Part shown: positions 21,573 through 31,696 of the stretch, piece after piece | Layout: every line of letters starts with the position of its first letter | Position numbering within the stretch: the first letter of the stretch is position 1 | DNA from: Hippasteria phrygiana | Taxonomy: Eukaryota; Echinodermata; Asteroidea; Valvatida; Goniasteridae | DNA: 64,000 bases | Assembly: GCA_037893225.1 (NCBI GenBank) | Contig: JAZGUH010000529.1 | Span: 62,001 to 126,000 of the forward strand | Reading direction: 5' to 3' | The notes under the pieces: model-generated | What the model saw: the letters and a program-made list of their open reading frames with translations, nothing else | Told to the model about the DNA's origin: nothing | Database searches by the model: none | Program-made: the position numbers and the translations under genes

Positions 21573-22596
21573 GGATTTCTAGTTGTTCGTGACGCCCCCG
21601 ATGAGAAAATGAAGGGTGAGAAACGTATAGTGCCAGGACTTCTTGGTATGAATCTGTTGTCTCCTCTAGTGAGTGCTTTGGGGGAAGAGACTTTTTCCGA
21701 ACTGTCTCCTTTAAAGTTCCTGAAAACTGTTCTCTCTCTTCAAATTCAGGCTCAGGAGAGGAAACAAGACATGGTTTCCTTTGTGAAGACCACCTATCAA
21801 CATGTCTACATTCCTGCTAACACATCGGCCACTATCCAGTGCTTCACTACACAGCAGGTTTCATTTCAAACAGCTGTAGTAGAGCCCCTTCGTAACTGTG
21901 ACCATCTTCCGGTTGGTATTCTGGTGGCTTCTACATTAGTCCAGATGGGAAAGACAATTCCAGTTAGGGTTGACAACATTTCTAGTTCAGGTTTTATCTT
22001 GCATGCCCGAACTAGGATAGGAGTTCTTCGTGGAGTGGACCACATGGTGGATAGTTCGAAGGTAGACTTTGAAGTAACCTCGGATGAAATCAAGATCATC
22101 AAAGTCAATGCCAATCCTTTCAACTCAGCAGTTTCTGTAGATCTAGCTGGCTTTGATGGAACGCCTGATCAGCGACGTAAGATAGATGAGCTCTTGGAGA
22201 AACACAAAGATGTTTTTGCAAGCCATGATTATGACTTGGGGGACACACACACGGTTGAACATTGTATTGAACTCAAACATTCTGAACCCATTGCTCAACC
22301 ACATAGACGTATACCCCCAAATCAATATGAAGAGGTAAAAAAACACATCCAAACACTACTCACCCACAACGTCATACAGGAAAGTCATAGCTCTTATGCA
22401 GCTCCCATAGTCTTGGTCAAGAAAAAAGACGGTAGTCTTCGCATGTGTGTCGATTACAGACGACTTAATTCGATCACCAAGCGAGACTCGTTTCCATTAC
22501 CTCGAATCGACGAGCTGATTGATGCACCTGTAGGAGCCAAATTCTTCTCATCACTAGATTTGGCAAGTGGGTATCATCAGGTGCGTGTTAGGGAGA
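21573..22596 (+). pseudogene. pol: Pol part 1: end of protease and N-terminal reverse transcriptase
   Basis: After VPGLLGMNLL comes a linker, then RT blocks: HCIELKHSEPIAQPHRRIPP, VKKKDGSLRMCVDYRRLN, FPLPRIDELID and FFSSLDLASGYHQV (first catalytic Asp in SSLDLASG). The correct frame is lost at about 22596 ([11 protein letters not shown]), where one base more or less shifts the reading. The next RT block continues in another frame. Confidence 0.88.
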
Positions 22597-24528
22597 AAAG
22601 ACAGCATTTGTTACGCCTATGGGGCTGTATGAGTTTACAAGGATGCCTTTCGGTCTTTGTGGCGCCCCGGCAACCTTCCAAAGATTAATGCAAAGATGCA
22701 TGGGAGATTTCATGTATCAGATGATTTTTGTCTACTTGGATGACATCTGCATCTTTTCAAAGACCTTTCATGAACATCTACAACATCTTGACACAGTCTT
22801 TTCTCGACTTGAGGAACATAATCTGAAACTGAAACCTCGTAAGTGTCATCTGTTCTGTAAAGAGATCAGTTATTTAGGTCATACTTTATCTGAACGAGGT
22901 ATTGCTACAAATTCTGAGAAGACCGATGCAGTTGTTAATTGGCCTGTTCCTAAGACACTTAAACAACTTTGTGCCTTTTTAGGATTTGCTAGCTATTTTC
23001 GGCGTTACATACAAGGTTTCGCCAAAATAGCCAAGCCACTTCACTCTCTGGTCGGTGAATGTCAACATTATGCACCTAAAGAGTTTCGTAAGCACTGGTC
23101 AGAGGAGTGTCAGGCGGCTTTTGACTTACTTAAGTCGAAATTCGTGTCCCCACCTATTCTTGCATTTGCAGATTTTGACCTTCCATTCATTCTAGATGTT
23201 GACGCACGTTTATCTGGTTTAGGTGCTGTGTTATCCCAAATCCAAGGAGGGGAGGAGAAGGTTATAGCCTATGCCAGCCGTTGCCTAAGAGAAAATGAGA
23301 AAAAGATGGAAAATTATAGCTCTCGCAAACTAGAATTATTAGGGCTCAAGTGGGCTATCACTGAAAAGTTCAAAGACTACCTCTATGGTTCAGTTTTCAC
23401 AGTCGGGACGGACAACAACCCTCTGAGTTATCTTAACACAGCTAAACTTGGTGCTATAGAACAACGTTGGGTTGCCACTTTGGCAGCGTACAATTTCAAT
23501 ATTGTATATCGCCCTGGCCGTATTAACACTAATGCGGATGGACTTTCCCGCCAAACTGTAGAGGACGTTACCATCTCAGAAGTGACAGTGGAGGAAAGCA
23601 GGTTGCCAATTTCCTCTGCACCCCTGCCTGAAATCTTGCAAGTGAAGATTATGAGTAGTACTGTGGACCTTGGTCCAGCTCGGGTTCAAGCTGACCTACA
23701 TTCTCTTGTATCGTCTTTTCCATCACTGTCTCTGTCAGCATTGTCTAAACTACAACAGGCTGATCCCACTATCCACCGGTGGTTACAGTATCACTCTTCA
23801 GATGACCTAGCAAAATCATCAAGAAAACATGAAACGCCTGCAGTTAAAGTTCTGTTAAACCAATCAAAACGCCTTAAACTTGACAATGGCGTTCTTTATC
23901 GCGAAGTTCAGGACTCTCTACTTGGCGCTCTACGCCAAGTCGTTCTTCCTTCTACCTTGAAGTCAAAAATCTTGACTAGTTTACATGATGATTTCGGTCA
24001 TCAAGGAGAGGAGAGGACGATGTCATTGGTTCGTAGGCGTTGCTTCTGGCCCTATATGTTTCGGGATATCAAAAAGTGGATACAAAACTGTGAACGTTGT
24101 TCCATAGCCAAATTACCTGTGCCTACTGTGAGCAACCCTTTAGCCCATCTCACTGCTTCAATACCACTGGAGATTATAGCTGTGGACTTTACCTTGTTGG
24201 AGCCAGCATCCGACAGAACTGAAAATGTCCTCATAATAACTGACATATTCTCAAAGTTTACCGCTGCAATCCCAACGAAAGATCAAACTGCAAAAACAAC
24301 AGCAAAGGTACTGGTCAAAGAATGGTTTGTGAAATATGGCGTACCCCAGCAAATACATTCAGATCAAGGCCGGCAGTTTGAAGGTAAACTCATTAAACAT
24401 CTGTGTAACCTATACAACATAAAGAAATCCAGAACTACACCCTACAGGCCTCAAGGCAATGCTCAGTGTGAAAGGTTCAACAGAACAATGCACAACCTTC
24501 TCAGAACCTTGACAGATAAACAAAAACG
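22597..24528 (+). pseudogene. pol: Pol part 2: reverse transcriptase, RNase H, integrase (truncated)
   Basis: The frame resumes with [20 protein letters not shown] and has the catalytic [11 protein letters not shown]. RNase H follows ([37 protein letters not shown]). The integrase has an HHCC zinc site (LHDDFGHQG ... CERC) and a catalytic triad with Asp in [11 protein letters not shown], Asp in HSDQGRQF, and Glu in NAQCERFN, the last two in D-35-E spacing. The integrase is cut at LRTLTDKQ near 24527. The frame then runs into tandem-repeat codons and unrelated sequence to 24913, which are not part of Pol. Confidence 0.92.
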
Positions 24529-24617
24529 GGCACCGTACGGGCACCGTACGGGCACCGTACGGGCACCGTACGGGCACCGTACGGGCACCGTACGGGCACC
24601 GTACGGGCACCGTACGG
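24528..24617. repeat. 11-bp tandem repeat GGGCACCGTAC (about 8 units)
   Basis: Perfect head-to-tail copies of GGGCACCGTAC begin exactly where the integrase reading frame stops making sense and end in GTACGGCC. The breakpoint suggests that the retrotransposon was broken at, or inserted into, this array. Confidence 0.95.
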
Positions 24618-25077
24618 CCTTAGCAGCATACGATTTTGGGATGGAATTTCGGGCCCCTCAAATCGTACGGCACCTGTACTATTTCCAAGATTATCGTACG
24701 AGTATCTTACGATGTCCGTGCGAGTCCCTCACGAGCCCCGTACGATGTATAAAAATCGTACGGGTATCTCACGGCTCCCGTCCCACTCCGGTCAGACTGC
24801 CGCGCTGCATCCAAGATTCCCTTGCGGACCTGGCGCGGCGTTCTCGCGGCTTACACACGGGCACCTCGGATGCCGCAGACCCCTGCGATACCCCCGATTT
24901 CCAAAAATCTTAGAAATCCGCCGTAGGTAGAAAAATTCGTACGGGGCCCGGTGGATATGTGACTGAGGCATAAGCTGGGATGTTCTATGATGTCATGGTG
25001 TCAGAACCATATCACATGTAGTTGTAGTATACACATACATGTATGAACTGGCAATTTTAAATTTTTTAAATTTATTT
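24618..25077. other. CGTACG-rich sequence following the 11-bp array
   Basis: CGTACG, ATCGTACGG, TCGTACGAG and GTACGGGTATCTCACGG words recur through 24665-24775, and TTCGTACGGGGCCC appears at 24935. It is probably part of a repeat sharing ancestry with the 11-bp array. I see no coding evidence beyond the accidental extension of the retrotransposon frame. Confidence 0.5.
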
Positions 25078-25870
25078 TATTGTAATCTTTACCGAGTGTA
25101 GCCCTCGCAATGAGGTCACTAGTGCCTAGGTCACTAAGTCTATGTGCCCCGAGGGACTGAGTGACCAGAGGAGGGTCCTCGGCTGAGGGAAATAGGACCC
25201 TCTCCTGGTCACTCACAGGCCCGAGGGGGGAATAGACGTGCAGTAGTGACCAAATTACATGTATGTCAGTCCATATGTTTTATGACACACCTGTCCAAAA
25301 TATAAAATAATAAACTTTTCATGCAGGGATAATTGAACTGATTTGATTCAACAATTAACTCATCAGCAATTCAACAATAAGCAATTCAACAATTATATAA
25401 AGGAATGCTTTTAGTTTCCCTGGATTCAGTGTTTGAGTTACTGTTCACTGTTCACATCATGTTAGTGTAAGCTTTTATAGTGATTATAAATAATACCACA
25501 CATCCATTAAAATTGTAGTTGAGGGTGCTGTAACCAGCCAAAAATGTTGAGTATAGTGCCCAATCAGGCACTATACTTCGGAAATTATGCGCGCGCGATG
25601 TCTTGACGCGCATATACGCGATATTGTCGCGCATTTTTCTAAATTTGCACAAATCAATGAGCGTCTCGTCACACGACTCTGTTGGGTATTATGAAAACGC
25701 ACCAATTGATTTGCCTGAATTTAGAAAATTGTCGTGCGAATATGTCGCGTATAGGTAAATTGGCCTTCACGCTGACACAAATTTCATGCACTAGCCTATA
25801 TTAGTGAATCACACGTGACCATGTTTCAGCCAACCAGGATAAAGAACCAGCAAGAGGTGTGTTATAAATA
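25078..25870. repeat. Dispersed repeat (copy with empty insertion site)
   Basis: Segments match 32736-33880 and 34993-35015 in the same order. Shared words include GGTCACTCACAGGCCCGAGG, CAGTCCATATG, CTGTCCAAAATATAAAATA, GCTTTTAGTTTCCCTG, GTAGTTGAGGG and GTGTTTCAGCCAACCAGGA. At 25830-25850 it reads CCAACCAGGATAAAGAACCAG without the 1.1 kb insert present in the other copy. A hairpin GTATAGTGCC/GGCACTATAC lies at about 25553-25578. Confidence 0.8.
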
Positions 25871-26107
25871 TAAATAGTGTCACAACATGTACATGTGGAC
25901 TGCCTTGGACTGATCATAGTCTGGATAGTATGGGGCACGTTATACCAAGAAGCAAGCTTGACTTGTTTATTTAAAGAAGTGCATCATTACCATCACTGCA
26001 CTAAGCAGTCTAATACGGACTGGTGACATCACAAGAAAAGGGTCTATGCCTATTTGAGAAGTATGGGAACTAAAAACACCAGTGAAATAAGTCACATTCG
26101 TTTGCAG

Positions 26108-26307
26108 TTATTCGACAGAAATTTATTTCACCGATGGGCCAACAGCTGCGCAGTACCAGTGGCTACAGCGGGATTTAGAGGAGGCCAACAAGCCAGACAA
26201 TCGTCAGCGACGACCCTGGATCATTGCTTTCGGTCATCGACCAATGTACTGCTCAAACGCAAACAATGACGACTGTACCAACAAAGGGAGTATTAGGTTA
26301 GGGATGG
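26108..26307 (+). CDS. ACP7: Purple acid phosphatase (ACP7-like), GHRPMYCSN exon
   Basis: After CGTTTGCAG the exon supplies T to finish Ser, then reads YSTEIYFTDGPTAAQYQWLQ, RDLEEANKPDN, RPWIIAFGHRPMYCSN and ANNDDCTNKGSIR. STE(I/V)YF, Q..WL..DL..AN, RPWII..GHRPMYCSN and DDCT are hallmark blocks of ACP7-type purple acid phosphatases; the His in GHR is a metal/phosphate ligand. The Cys residues are those conserved in the family. The exon ends either at 26296 (before GTTAGG) or, preferred for its GTAAGT donor, at 26307. Some residues usual before LEELF may sit in an unseen small exon. Confidence 0.93.
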
Positions 26308-26370
26308 GTAAGTCATCTTCCAAGTCTAGGACTGGACTCAAAATATGAAAATATGAAAATAAAGGAAAAG

Positions 26371-26632
26371 TTGAAGAGGATGTTGATTGCTGAGGGAAGT
26401 CTGCATCATTGGACGAACTCCCCTTCTGTGCCTAGTGTTAGACACAGAAGGGGAGTTCGTCTTATGAGGTCAGATGACTTTTAGACAAATTGCACCAGCG
26501 GGCTAGACGTAACTTGATAATAAAAAGTCACTTTTTTGTTATTTCATATAATAATTGGTTGTTTTATTTTACAATACGCAATCTACATAAAACAACAAAA
26601 TGAAGCACACTTCTCCCGCAATCAATATTTAG
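26371..26632. mobile_element. MITE, GAGGATGTTGATTGC family, copy 1
   Basis: The left end GAAGAGGATGTTGATTGCTG and the inverted right end (ACACTTCTCCCGCAATCAATATT) enclose a 260-bp element. Interior landmarks are CCAGCGGGCTAGA and ACAATACGCAATCTACATAA. An internal hairpin GACGAACTCCCCTTCTGTG/ CACAGAAGGGGAGTTCGTC lies at 26412-26462. It belongs with the copies at 26888 and 56891. Confidence 0.82.
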
Positions 26633-26887
26633 ACGATAGTGTGAGCGAACAAGCTGGTCTAATCGTGCTGTTAGAGGGTGCACTGCATGAATTAAATTTA
26701 CACCACAGTGCATGATCCACTATTAATCATAATTTTTATGCAAATCGCCCATCACAAGCTCTATGGCACTCGAGGTGTGAGCTACAGAGGATTATGTGGA
26801 AGAACCAGCCCCTCACAATAAAACAGACCAACAGTCCTAAATCCTCCAATTTTAATATGATTTTGCACACACCCTAGGGAGTTAGGG

Positions 26888-27424
26888 TTAAAGAGGATGT
26901 TGATTGCTGAGAGAAGTCTTCGTCAGTTTGTAGTTTTATGTAGATTGCGTATAAAATTTTAAAAAGGCAGTTATTTCTGTCATGAAAGGGACTTTTGAGG
27001 GATATTTTTTTATTAAGTCCCCTCTAGCCCGCTGGTGCCATTTGTCGTTGCTGCGGGCAGCAAACAAATTCCCTTTGTGTCCAGCACTAAGCACAAAAGG
27101 GGAATTCATGTTATGACGTCGGATTTGTTTGCTGCCCGCAGCAATGACTTTAACCCCTTGCGTACGGATGACGCCAAATGGCGCAAAAAAACAAACGGAT
27201 GACGCCAAATGGCGCAAAAAAACAAACGGATGACACCATTTGCCGCTATTTGTGCAGTTTCAATCCATTGTTGAATTATTGTGTTACGCTTGACTGCACA
27301 AGCACTTTCTGGCTGTTTCGCTTGGCTGGACAGGCCGCCTCGGCATCCTGACGCCTCACTACGCAATCTACATAAAACTACAAAATGACGCAGACTTCTC
27401 TCGGCAATCAACATCCTCTTTTAT
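26888..27424. mobile_element. MITE, GAGGATGTTGATTGC family, copy 2 (complete)
   Basis: The left end TTAAAGAGGATGTTGATTGC, running through TTTTGTAGTTTTATG-like and TAGATTGCGTA words, is inverted at 27360-27424 (TACGCAATCTACATAAAACT, then GACTTCTCTCGGCAATCAAC and ATCCTCTTTT). The inverted repeats are about 60 bp. The interior holds a hairpin of GCTGCGGGCAGCAAAC/GTTTGCTGCCCGCAGC (27049-27145) and a short tandem repeat CGGATGACGCCAAATGGCG (27165-27235). No coding region. Confidence 0.88.
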
Positions 27425-27493
27425 AACGGTAAGCAAAAAAAGCTGTGCCAACTAGAGCAGAAAAATTCTGCTAGCTTAAGCTGCATTTCATGG

Positions 27494-29047
27494 TTAAAGA
27501 CCAACTAAAACGCCAAAATTGTTTTTGACTTTTTGGACTTATCTGATAGTTTATGCCTCCCAAAAACTAATGTAACAAGTTTCATGATTCAGAAAAGGCC
27601 GAGGTCAACTGCGTGCCGTATCGCGCGAGTGATGATGTATACGTGTAGAAACATATGAAGTCACTGTATTATATGACAATGTTTTACATAGAGTCTGTAC
27701 GTATTTTTTTGTCTAAGGCTAGTATTACTTAATGTGCTTTTTGCACATGAATCAGGTGTAACACTACGGTAAACATATTTTAAAGTGTTGACATCTTCGT
27801 GAGACACATTTAGAATTGGGGTTGTAGGCTTGAGTGTGTTAGGCTATACGAGAGAGGACTTGGGACAATGGGGGATTAGGGATAACAATGACACCGAGGA
27901 CTTGGGCCGAGTCCTCGGGAGAATTTTGTGTAAAAACCTTATGGAGCTGTTCGGAAATAATTAAAGTACAAACAAAGGGAACAAAAGAAGGGTTCCATTC
28001 ATGGTCCTCATAAGTATAGGAAAACGCACATGTGTGTTCTTGCTGAAAAGCTAGTTAGGAGTCATACTTTCCTTTGTTTGCAGTCGGCTCTTATTGGGAC
28101 CTGCGCTGCAAGTTGATGCTATACTCTAGTCTGGCGACTTTGCTTATGCAGCCCTCATAAGGACCCGAACCTTTTCAGAACTATACACACAATTTATGTT
28201 ATAAGGCACCAGACTCAATCGCACACAGCCTATTTACGGTACCGTATGTGTACATGTACAATGCATGTTGAGTCAAGCGAGCGTGGACAGGGAGGGAGAC
28301 GGCCGGGGCTCTGGCTGCTCGAGCCGGCAACCGCAGGGAACGTCGTCGTGGTCTGGTACGCGTGAGTCCGGGACAGGATTCGAATGCTCGGTGCCTTTAG
28401 AGTTGGAACGGATCCAGCCTTCAAACGGAATTGTGCCTTCAAACCCAGCTGATTTTTCATACTATAACACTATTATAAATAGTCTTTGGCGAAATGTTCT
28501 GCACAAAAAGTGCACATATTTTCGACCATTTCGTTAGCCGAAAATCAGATCTTGTATTGTCTACAAAGCGGACCCACTGTCGCCTTTGAACTCCATTCAG
28601 CACTGGGAATCGCAGGAAGGTAAGGTCAGGGTTTTTGTCGCTGTTCCTCATGCAACCTTCAACTACACACGATCGAGGCATAATGATTATCTCAGAACCA
28701 TGCTCATACTGAAATAATATCAAAATTAGACAAAATAGACGGGAAAACGGAGGAGTTAGGTCGACCAAGACTCTTCCAGGAGCATCAACTCCAATTACGT
28801 ACATGCATAGTGTTTGGCTGTAGCATCAACCGACTCTACACGTGTACGTCACGGGGTGACGTACATACATTTACATACATAATGAGCTTTCGCGAAACAG
28901 GATAAATGGTTCAGAATAATGACCCTTTTTCTTAATAAAAAAAATTCCTGTCGTCTGCAAACTAATCTCCATCAGTTAAAAGAGTATTTAAACTGTCGGA
29001 AAAGTCCAAAAAGTAAACAAAAAATTGGCGTTTTAGTTGCTCTTTAA
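27494..29047 (-). mobile_element. Kolobok-like DNA transposon remnant with THAP fragment and TTAA flanks
   Basis: The left end, after TTAA at 27494-27497, reads AGACCAACTAAAACGCC, then TTTTTGACTTTTTGGACTT. The inverse of the right end reads AGAGCAACTAAAACGCC, then TTTACTTTTTGGACTTTTCC, followed outside by TTAA at 29044-29047. The inverted repeat is about 50 bp with TTAA on both sides. A THAP zinc-finger fragment is encoded on the - strand (28457-28681). TTAA target duplications plus a THAP-bearing transposase are known for the Kolobok superfamily, so this is a reasoned assignment. It has about 1.55 kb and no DDE domain was recognised, so it is decayed or internally deleted. Within it, 27835-28100 carries an inverted relative of the 35.4 and 37.9 kb repeat. 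Confidence 0.72.
28457..28681 (-). pseudogene. THAP zinc-finger fragment, frameshifted
   Basis: The frame starts MPRSCVVEGC (C-x4-C, the first zinc pair of a THAP domain). It continues with NPDLTFLRFP, RRQWVRFV, and LTKWSKIC. The last THAP pair C-x2-H is absent in this frame but present one frame over, where the bases read C-A-E-H-F-A-K-D-Y. A single-base-scale indel therefore splits the domain. THAP domains bind DNA in P, Kolobok and related transposases and in host proteins; the surrounding TIRs favour a transposase origin. Confidence 0.8.
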
Positions 29048-29230
29048 GCTGTGCTAACAACCCACGTATGCATGGCAATTTTTATTGTTTTTGTCATTAC
29101 TTTAAGCAAATTTCAGCTCACTAACCCTATGGAATTTGGTCCTTGCCAACGAAATACAAAAATTACAACAGTCTTTGTCTGCTACAGTACTAATCAAATT
29201 CCTGAAATTGGCCCCTGGTTTCCTTTGCAG

Positions 29231-29357
29231 TTTAGAGGAGCTGTTCTTCTCCCAGGGGGTGGATATAATCATCCAAGGCCATGAGCATTCCTACGAACGG
29301 CTCTGGCCGGTGTACGAGCAGGTATATGCTGAGAACTACACCAACCCCCGGGCACCG
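29231..29357 (+). CDS. ACP7: Purple acid phosphatase (ACP7-like), GHEHSYERLWPVY exon
   Basis: After TCCTTTGCAG the frame reads LEELFFSQGVDIIIQGHEHS, then YERLWPVYEQ, AENYTNPRAP. GH.HSYERLWP is the last metal-ligand motif of purple acid phosphatases, and YTNPR.P follows it in ACP7. The exon probably ends before GTGCAC at 29358, a weak donor, since the family continues with V-H. An alternative acceptor TTTAG at 29237 would join the 26307 donor in frame as M-E-E-L-F. No IITGSAGCEE-type exon was found downstream, so the 3' end of the gene is unaccounted for. Confidence 0.88.
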
Positions 29358-29459
29358 GTGCACTGCCATATATTTGACTGTACTTTCTCAGATACTTTTA
29401 AAATAATCTATTTTCCTTTCAATGCCATGTCAATTCGTTTATATTACATGAATAAAATA

Positions 29460-29945
29460 TATTTCAAGATGGCTGAAAAATTTAAAATGGCTGCCATTTA
29501 GGAATTGGTATTACATAGGCTCGCACTGCTTTGCAGCTCGCCAAAAAGCATGTGGCAGCTATTTTGAGCTTGGTAGCCATCTTGAATCATATTTTAATCA
29601 ATGTAATATGCATATTTGACTGAGATCATTGATCATAACGAAGTAATGAGGTAAGAAATATAAAATATTTAGACAAATCTGATTTTTGGATGTTAAAAAC
29701 TACTAACATTTGCCGCCATTTTGAATTTGGCAGCCATCTTGGTAATGATATGGCAGCCATTTTGAATTCAGGAACCACCTTGGGTTATGAGTTGTTGATT
29801 TAATATATTAAAGAGTTGTCAGAGCACACAAAAAAGATATAAAGAAATATGGAAAAGAAAAGCAAATTATTGAGCAAAATAGAGCTTTTTGACATCAGAT
29901 TTCAAGATGGCCGCCATTATTATACCAAGATGGCCGCCAAAAAAA
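29460..29945. repeat. Cluster of (A)AGATGGC(C/T)GCCAT words
   Basis: At least eight AANATGGC or inverse GCCATNTT words occur in 480 bp (near 29466, 29485, 29573, 29709, 29730, 29751, 29904 and 29928), on both strands. Several read GCCGCCATTTTGAAT or AAGATGGCCGCCAT. It lies in the putative 3' half of the acid phosphatase gene. It may be a degenerate repeat, or a run of YY1-type binding words; no function is shown. Confidence 0.6.
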
Positions 29946-30051
29946 TGCCAACAACAATTTTTGATAATTTTATGATATACTAAGTAGAAAAAACTGTTTG
30001 GCAAGAATCTATCCGAAAAGTATGAGGCGCCCTTTATGACGTTATTCGCAA

Positions 30052-30130
30052 ACGAAATATATGTCGGACCAAACAAATATATGTCGGACCAAACAAATAT
30101 ATGTTGGACCAAACAAATATATGTCGAACA
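30052..30130. repeat. 20-bp tandem repeat, about 4 units
   Basis: ACCAAACAAATATATGTCGG repeats about four times with single substitutions (GTTGG, GTCGA), followed by AT-rich ATATATA words to 30210. Confidence 0.9.
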
Positions 30131-30225
30131 ACAATTGCAATATATATAGCGAGTTGCAAATATAAAGTCAAACGTTAAAATATATAACGAGTTTGCAATA
30201 TATATATTGAAGCGCCACCTATCGA

Positions 30226-31690
30226 ACCAGGCTCAAGGTAGCCGCGGATTCGGCCTGATTTCTGGCCGCGTATTCGGCCGCGGATTAATCCGCGTATTCA
30301 GCGGTCTCTTTTTCCCCATAACTTAAAAATATCCCAAAAATATCACAGTAAATAACAATGGGTGCAGGTGGATTCGAACTAGGAACCTTTTAATCCATAG
30401 CCCATCCCACTATCCACTAGACTATAGTATGTAGCAGATCGACAACAGCCGTTATGAATTTTACTGTAACTAGTTGACTAAACAATAACAATTATGTGAC
30501 GTTCTGTTCTATTCGAATGAATAAACATGCTTTCTCATAAAAACAGTTTTGAAATTGATACACCCACCTACAGGAAAAAAAACTAGCGTGCCGCGCATAG
30601 CGCGGCATCCCGCTAGCCATATTAAAATAATGCATTTTTTCATAATATTTTTCGTCTGTCTGACACCGTCCCATAATTGAAAACTCAAATAAAAAACAAT
30701 GTGCTTGTCTTATCTGATTACCTACCGTCTTCACACTATAGTTTGCAACAAAATGATCAAGGAATTCGTCTTCTTCCGGGTACACTTGACCGCACAGGAA
30801 GCACTCGACCTGTGTGCCTTTAGGCCACCCAAAATAGATTTGGGCACATTTAGTATAATGTCATTTAGTCAAGTAATCAATAATGTTTCCTGCTGGTTGT
30901 GGCCATTTAACCTGTAATAAACTCCTCCAAGGGGATTAGATGTTGAGATGGAGAGAGTTTCAATCCCCAGGCTCCCGAAAATACTCCGGGTTTTTTTCTG
31001 AAAAGAGGGTTTCAGTTCCATGGTATGATTGATAACCTTTTTTTACATTGCATTTTTCAGTAGTTTTTTATGCCAAAAAGTAGACAGCAGATGTTTAATA
31101 TCGGCGCCGGTATTTTGTTTTAAGGAGGTACACTTTGTTTTAAAGGGTTGGTGATGTACAGCTAAAAAGAACGCATTACAACAGTGCAGTGAAAACGGGG
31201 TCTCTTTAACAGGCTAATTATGCACTAATTAGTGTTCGGCTGAAGCCTATACCAAAATAAAGTGTGCCCAGAAGCATGGTCTTGTAGATTATGAAATAAA
31301 AGTTTGAGTTTTTTATAACATGTGAGGTACACTTTGTTTTAAATGTTGCATTCACTTTTCACCATTTCTAAAAGCTTTGGAAAATTACAGGAAATGTGAT
31401 GATTACCATTCGGCAGCTAATTTAACAGTAATTACTTCATCAACATTACAAAAATGGTTTATAAAACTGTGGCTTATGTTGTGCGTTTTAATATGATATG
31501 AAAAAAGTATTGTTATTTGTCGTTTTTTATGAAAAATTCGTTAAATAAGCGAAGTGAACTTTCTGGAAAATAGATCACCTTTTATCGCATGCGTTATAGA
31601 TTTTTCGACTCTTGCTGAATACGCGGATTAATCCGCGGCCGAATACGCGGCCAGAAATCAGGCCGAATCCGCGGCTACCTTGAACCTGGT
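30226..31690. mobile_element. 1.46 kb TIR element with CCGCGGATTCGGCC ends
   Basis: The left end ACCAGGCTCAAGGTAGCCGC continues with GGATTCGGCCTGATTTCTGG, CCGCGTATTCGGCCGCGG and ATTAATCCGCGTATTCAGC. The inverse of the right end (31612-31690) matches it over about 77 bp with one difference at the outer end (GGTTC for GGCTC). The interior has two direct GGTACACTTTGTTTTAAA words (31129, 31325) and a tRNA-like segment, but no transposase. The near-identity of the ends suggests recent activity of its family. Confidence 0.9.
30345..30430 (-). mobile_element. tRNA-like SINE head fragment
   Basis: On the - strand there is an A-box-like TAGTCTAGTGGATAG and a B-box-like GGTTCCTAGTTCGAATCC about 35 bp apart, with an ACCTGCACC-like 3' end. 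The cloverleaf is not convincing, so a tRNA-derived SINE fragment is more likely than a gene. It lies inside the TIR element. Confidence 0.45.
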
Positions 31691-31696
31691 GAAACG

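Larger units (their letters stand above)
19254..24528 (+). mobile_element. Ty3/gypsy LTR retrotransposon, defective and 3'-truncated
   Basis: CTTGGCGTAGTCGGCAGGAT at 19262-19281 resembles the leader and primer-binding site common in metazoan gypsy elements. A gag with one CCHC knuckle, protease, RT, RNase H and integrase follow in the gypsy order on the + strand. Damage includes a TAA in gag (20372-20374), frame changes near 21570 and 22596, and abrupt loss of the integrase C-terminus at about 24527, where an 11-bp tandem repeat begins. No 3' LTR is seen. It lies in an intron of the acid phosphatase gene in the same orientation. Confidence 0.93.

Noticed and set aside
24528..24913. Extended C-terminus of the gypsy integrase
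   Set aside because: The residues come from the 11-bp tandem repeat and unrelated CGTACG-rich DNA; no integrase homology after 24527.
28457..28804. Host THAP-domain gene
   Set aside because: The domain is frameshifted and sits between TTAA-flanked inverted repeats, which fits a transposon remnant better.
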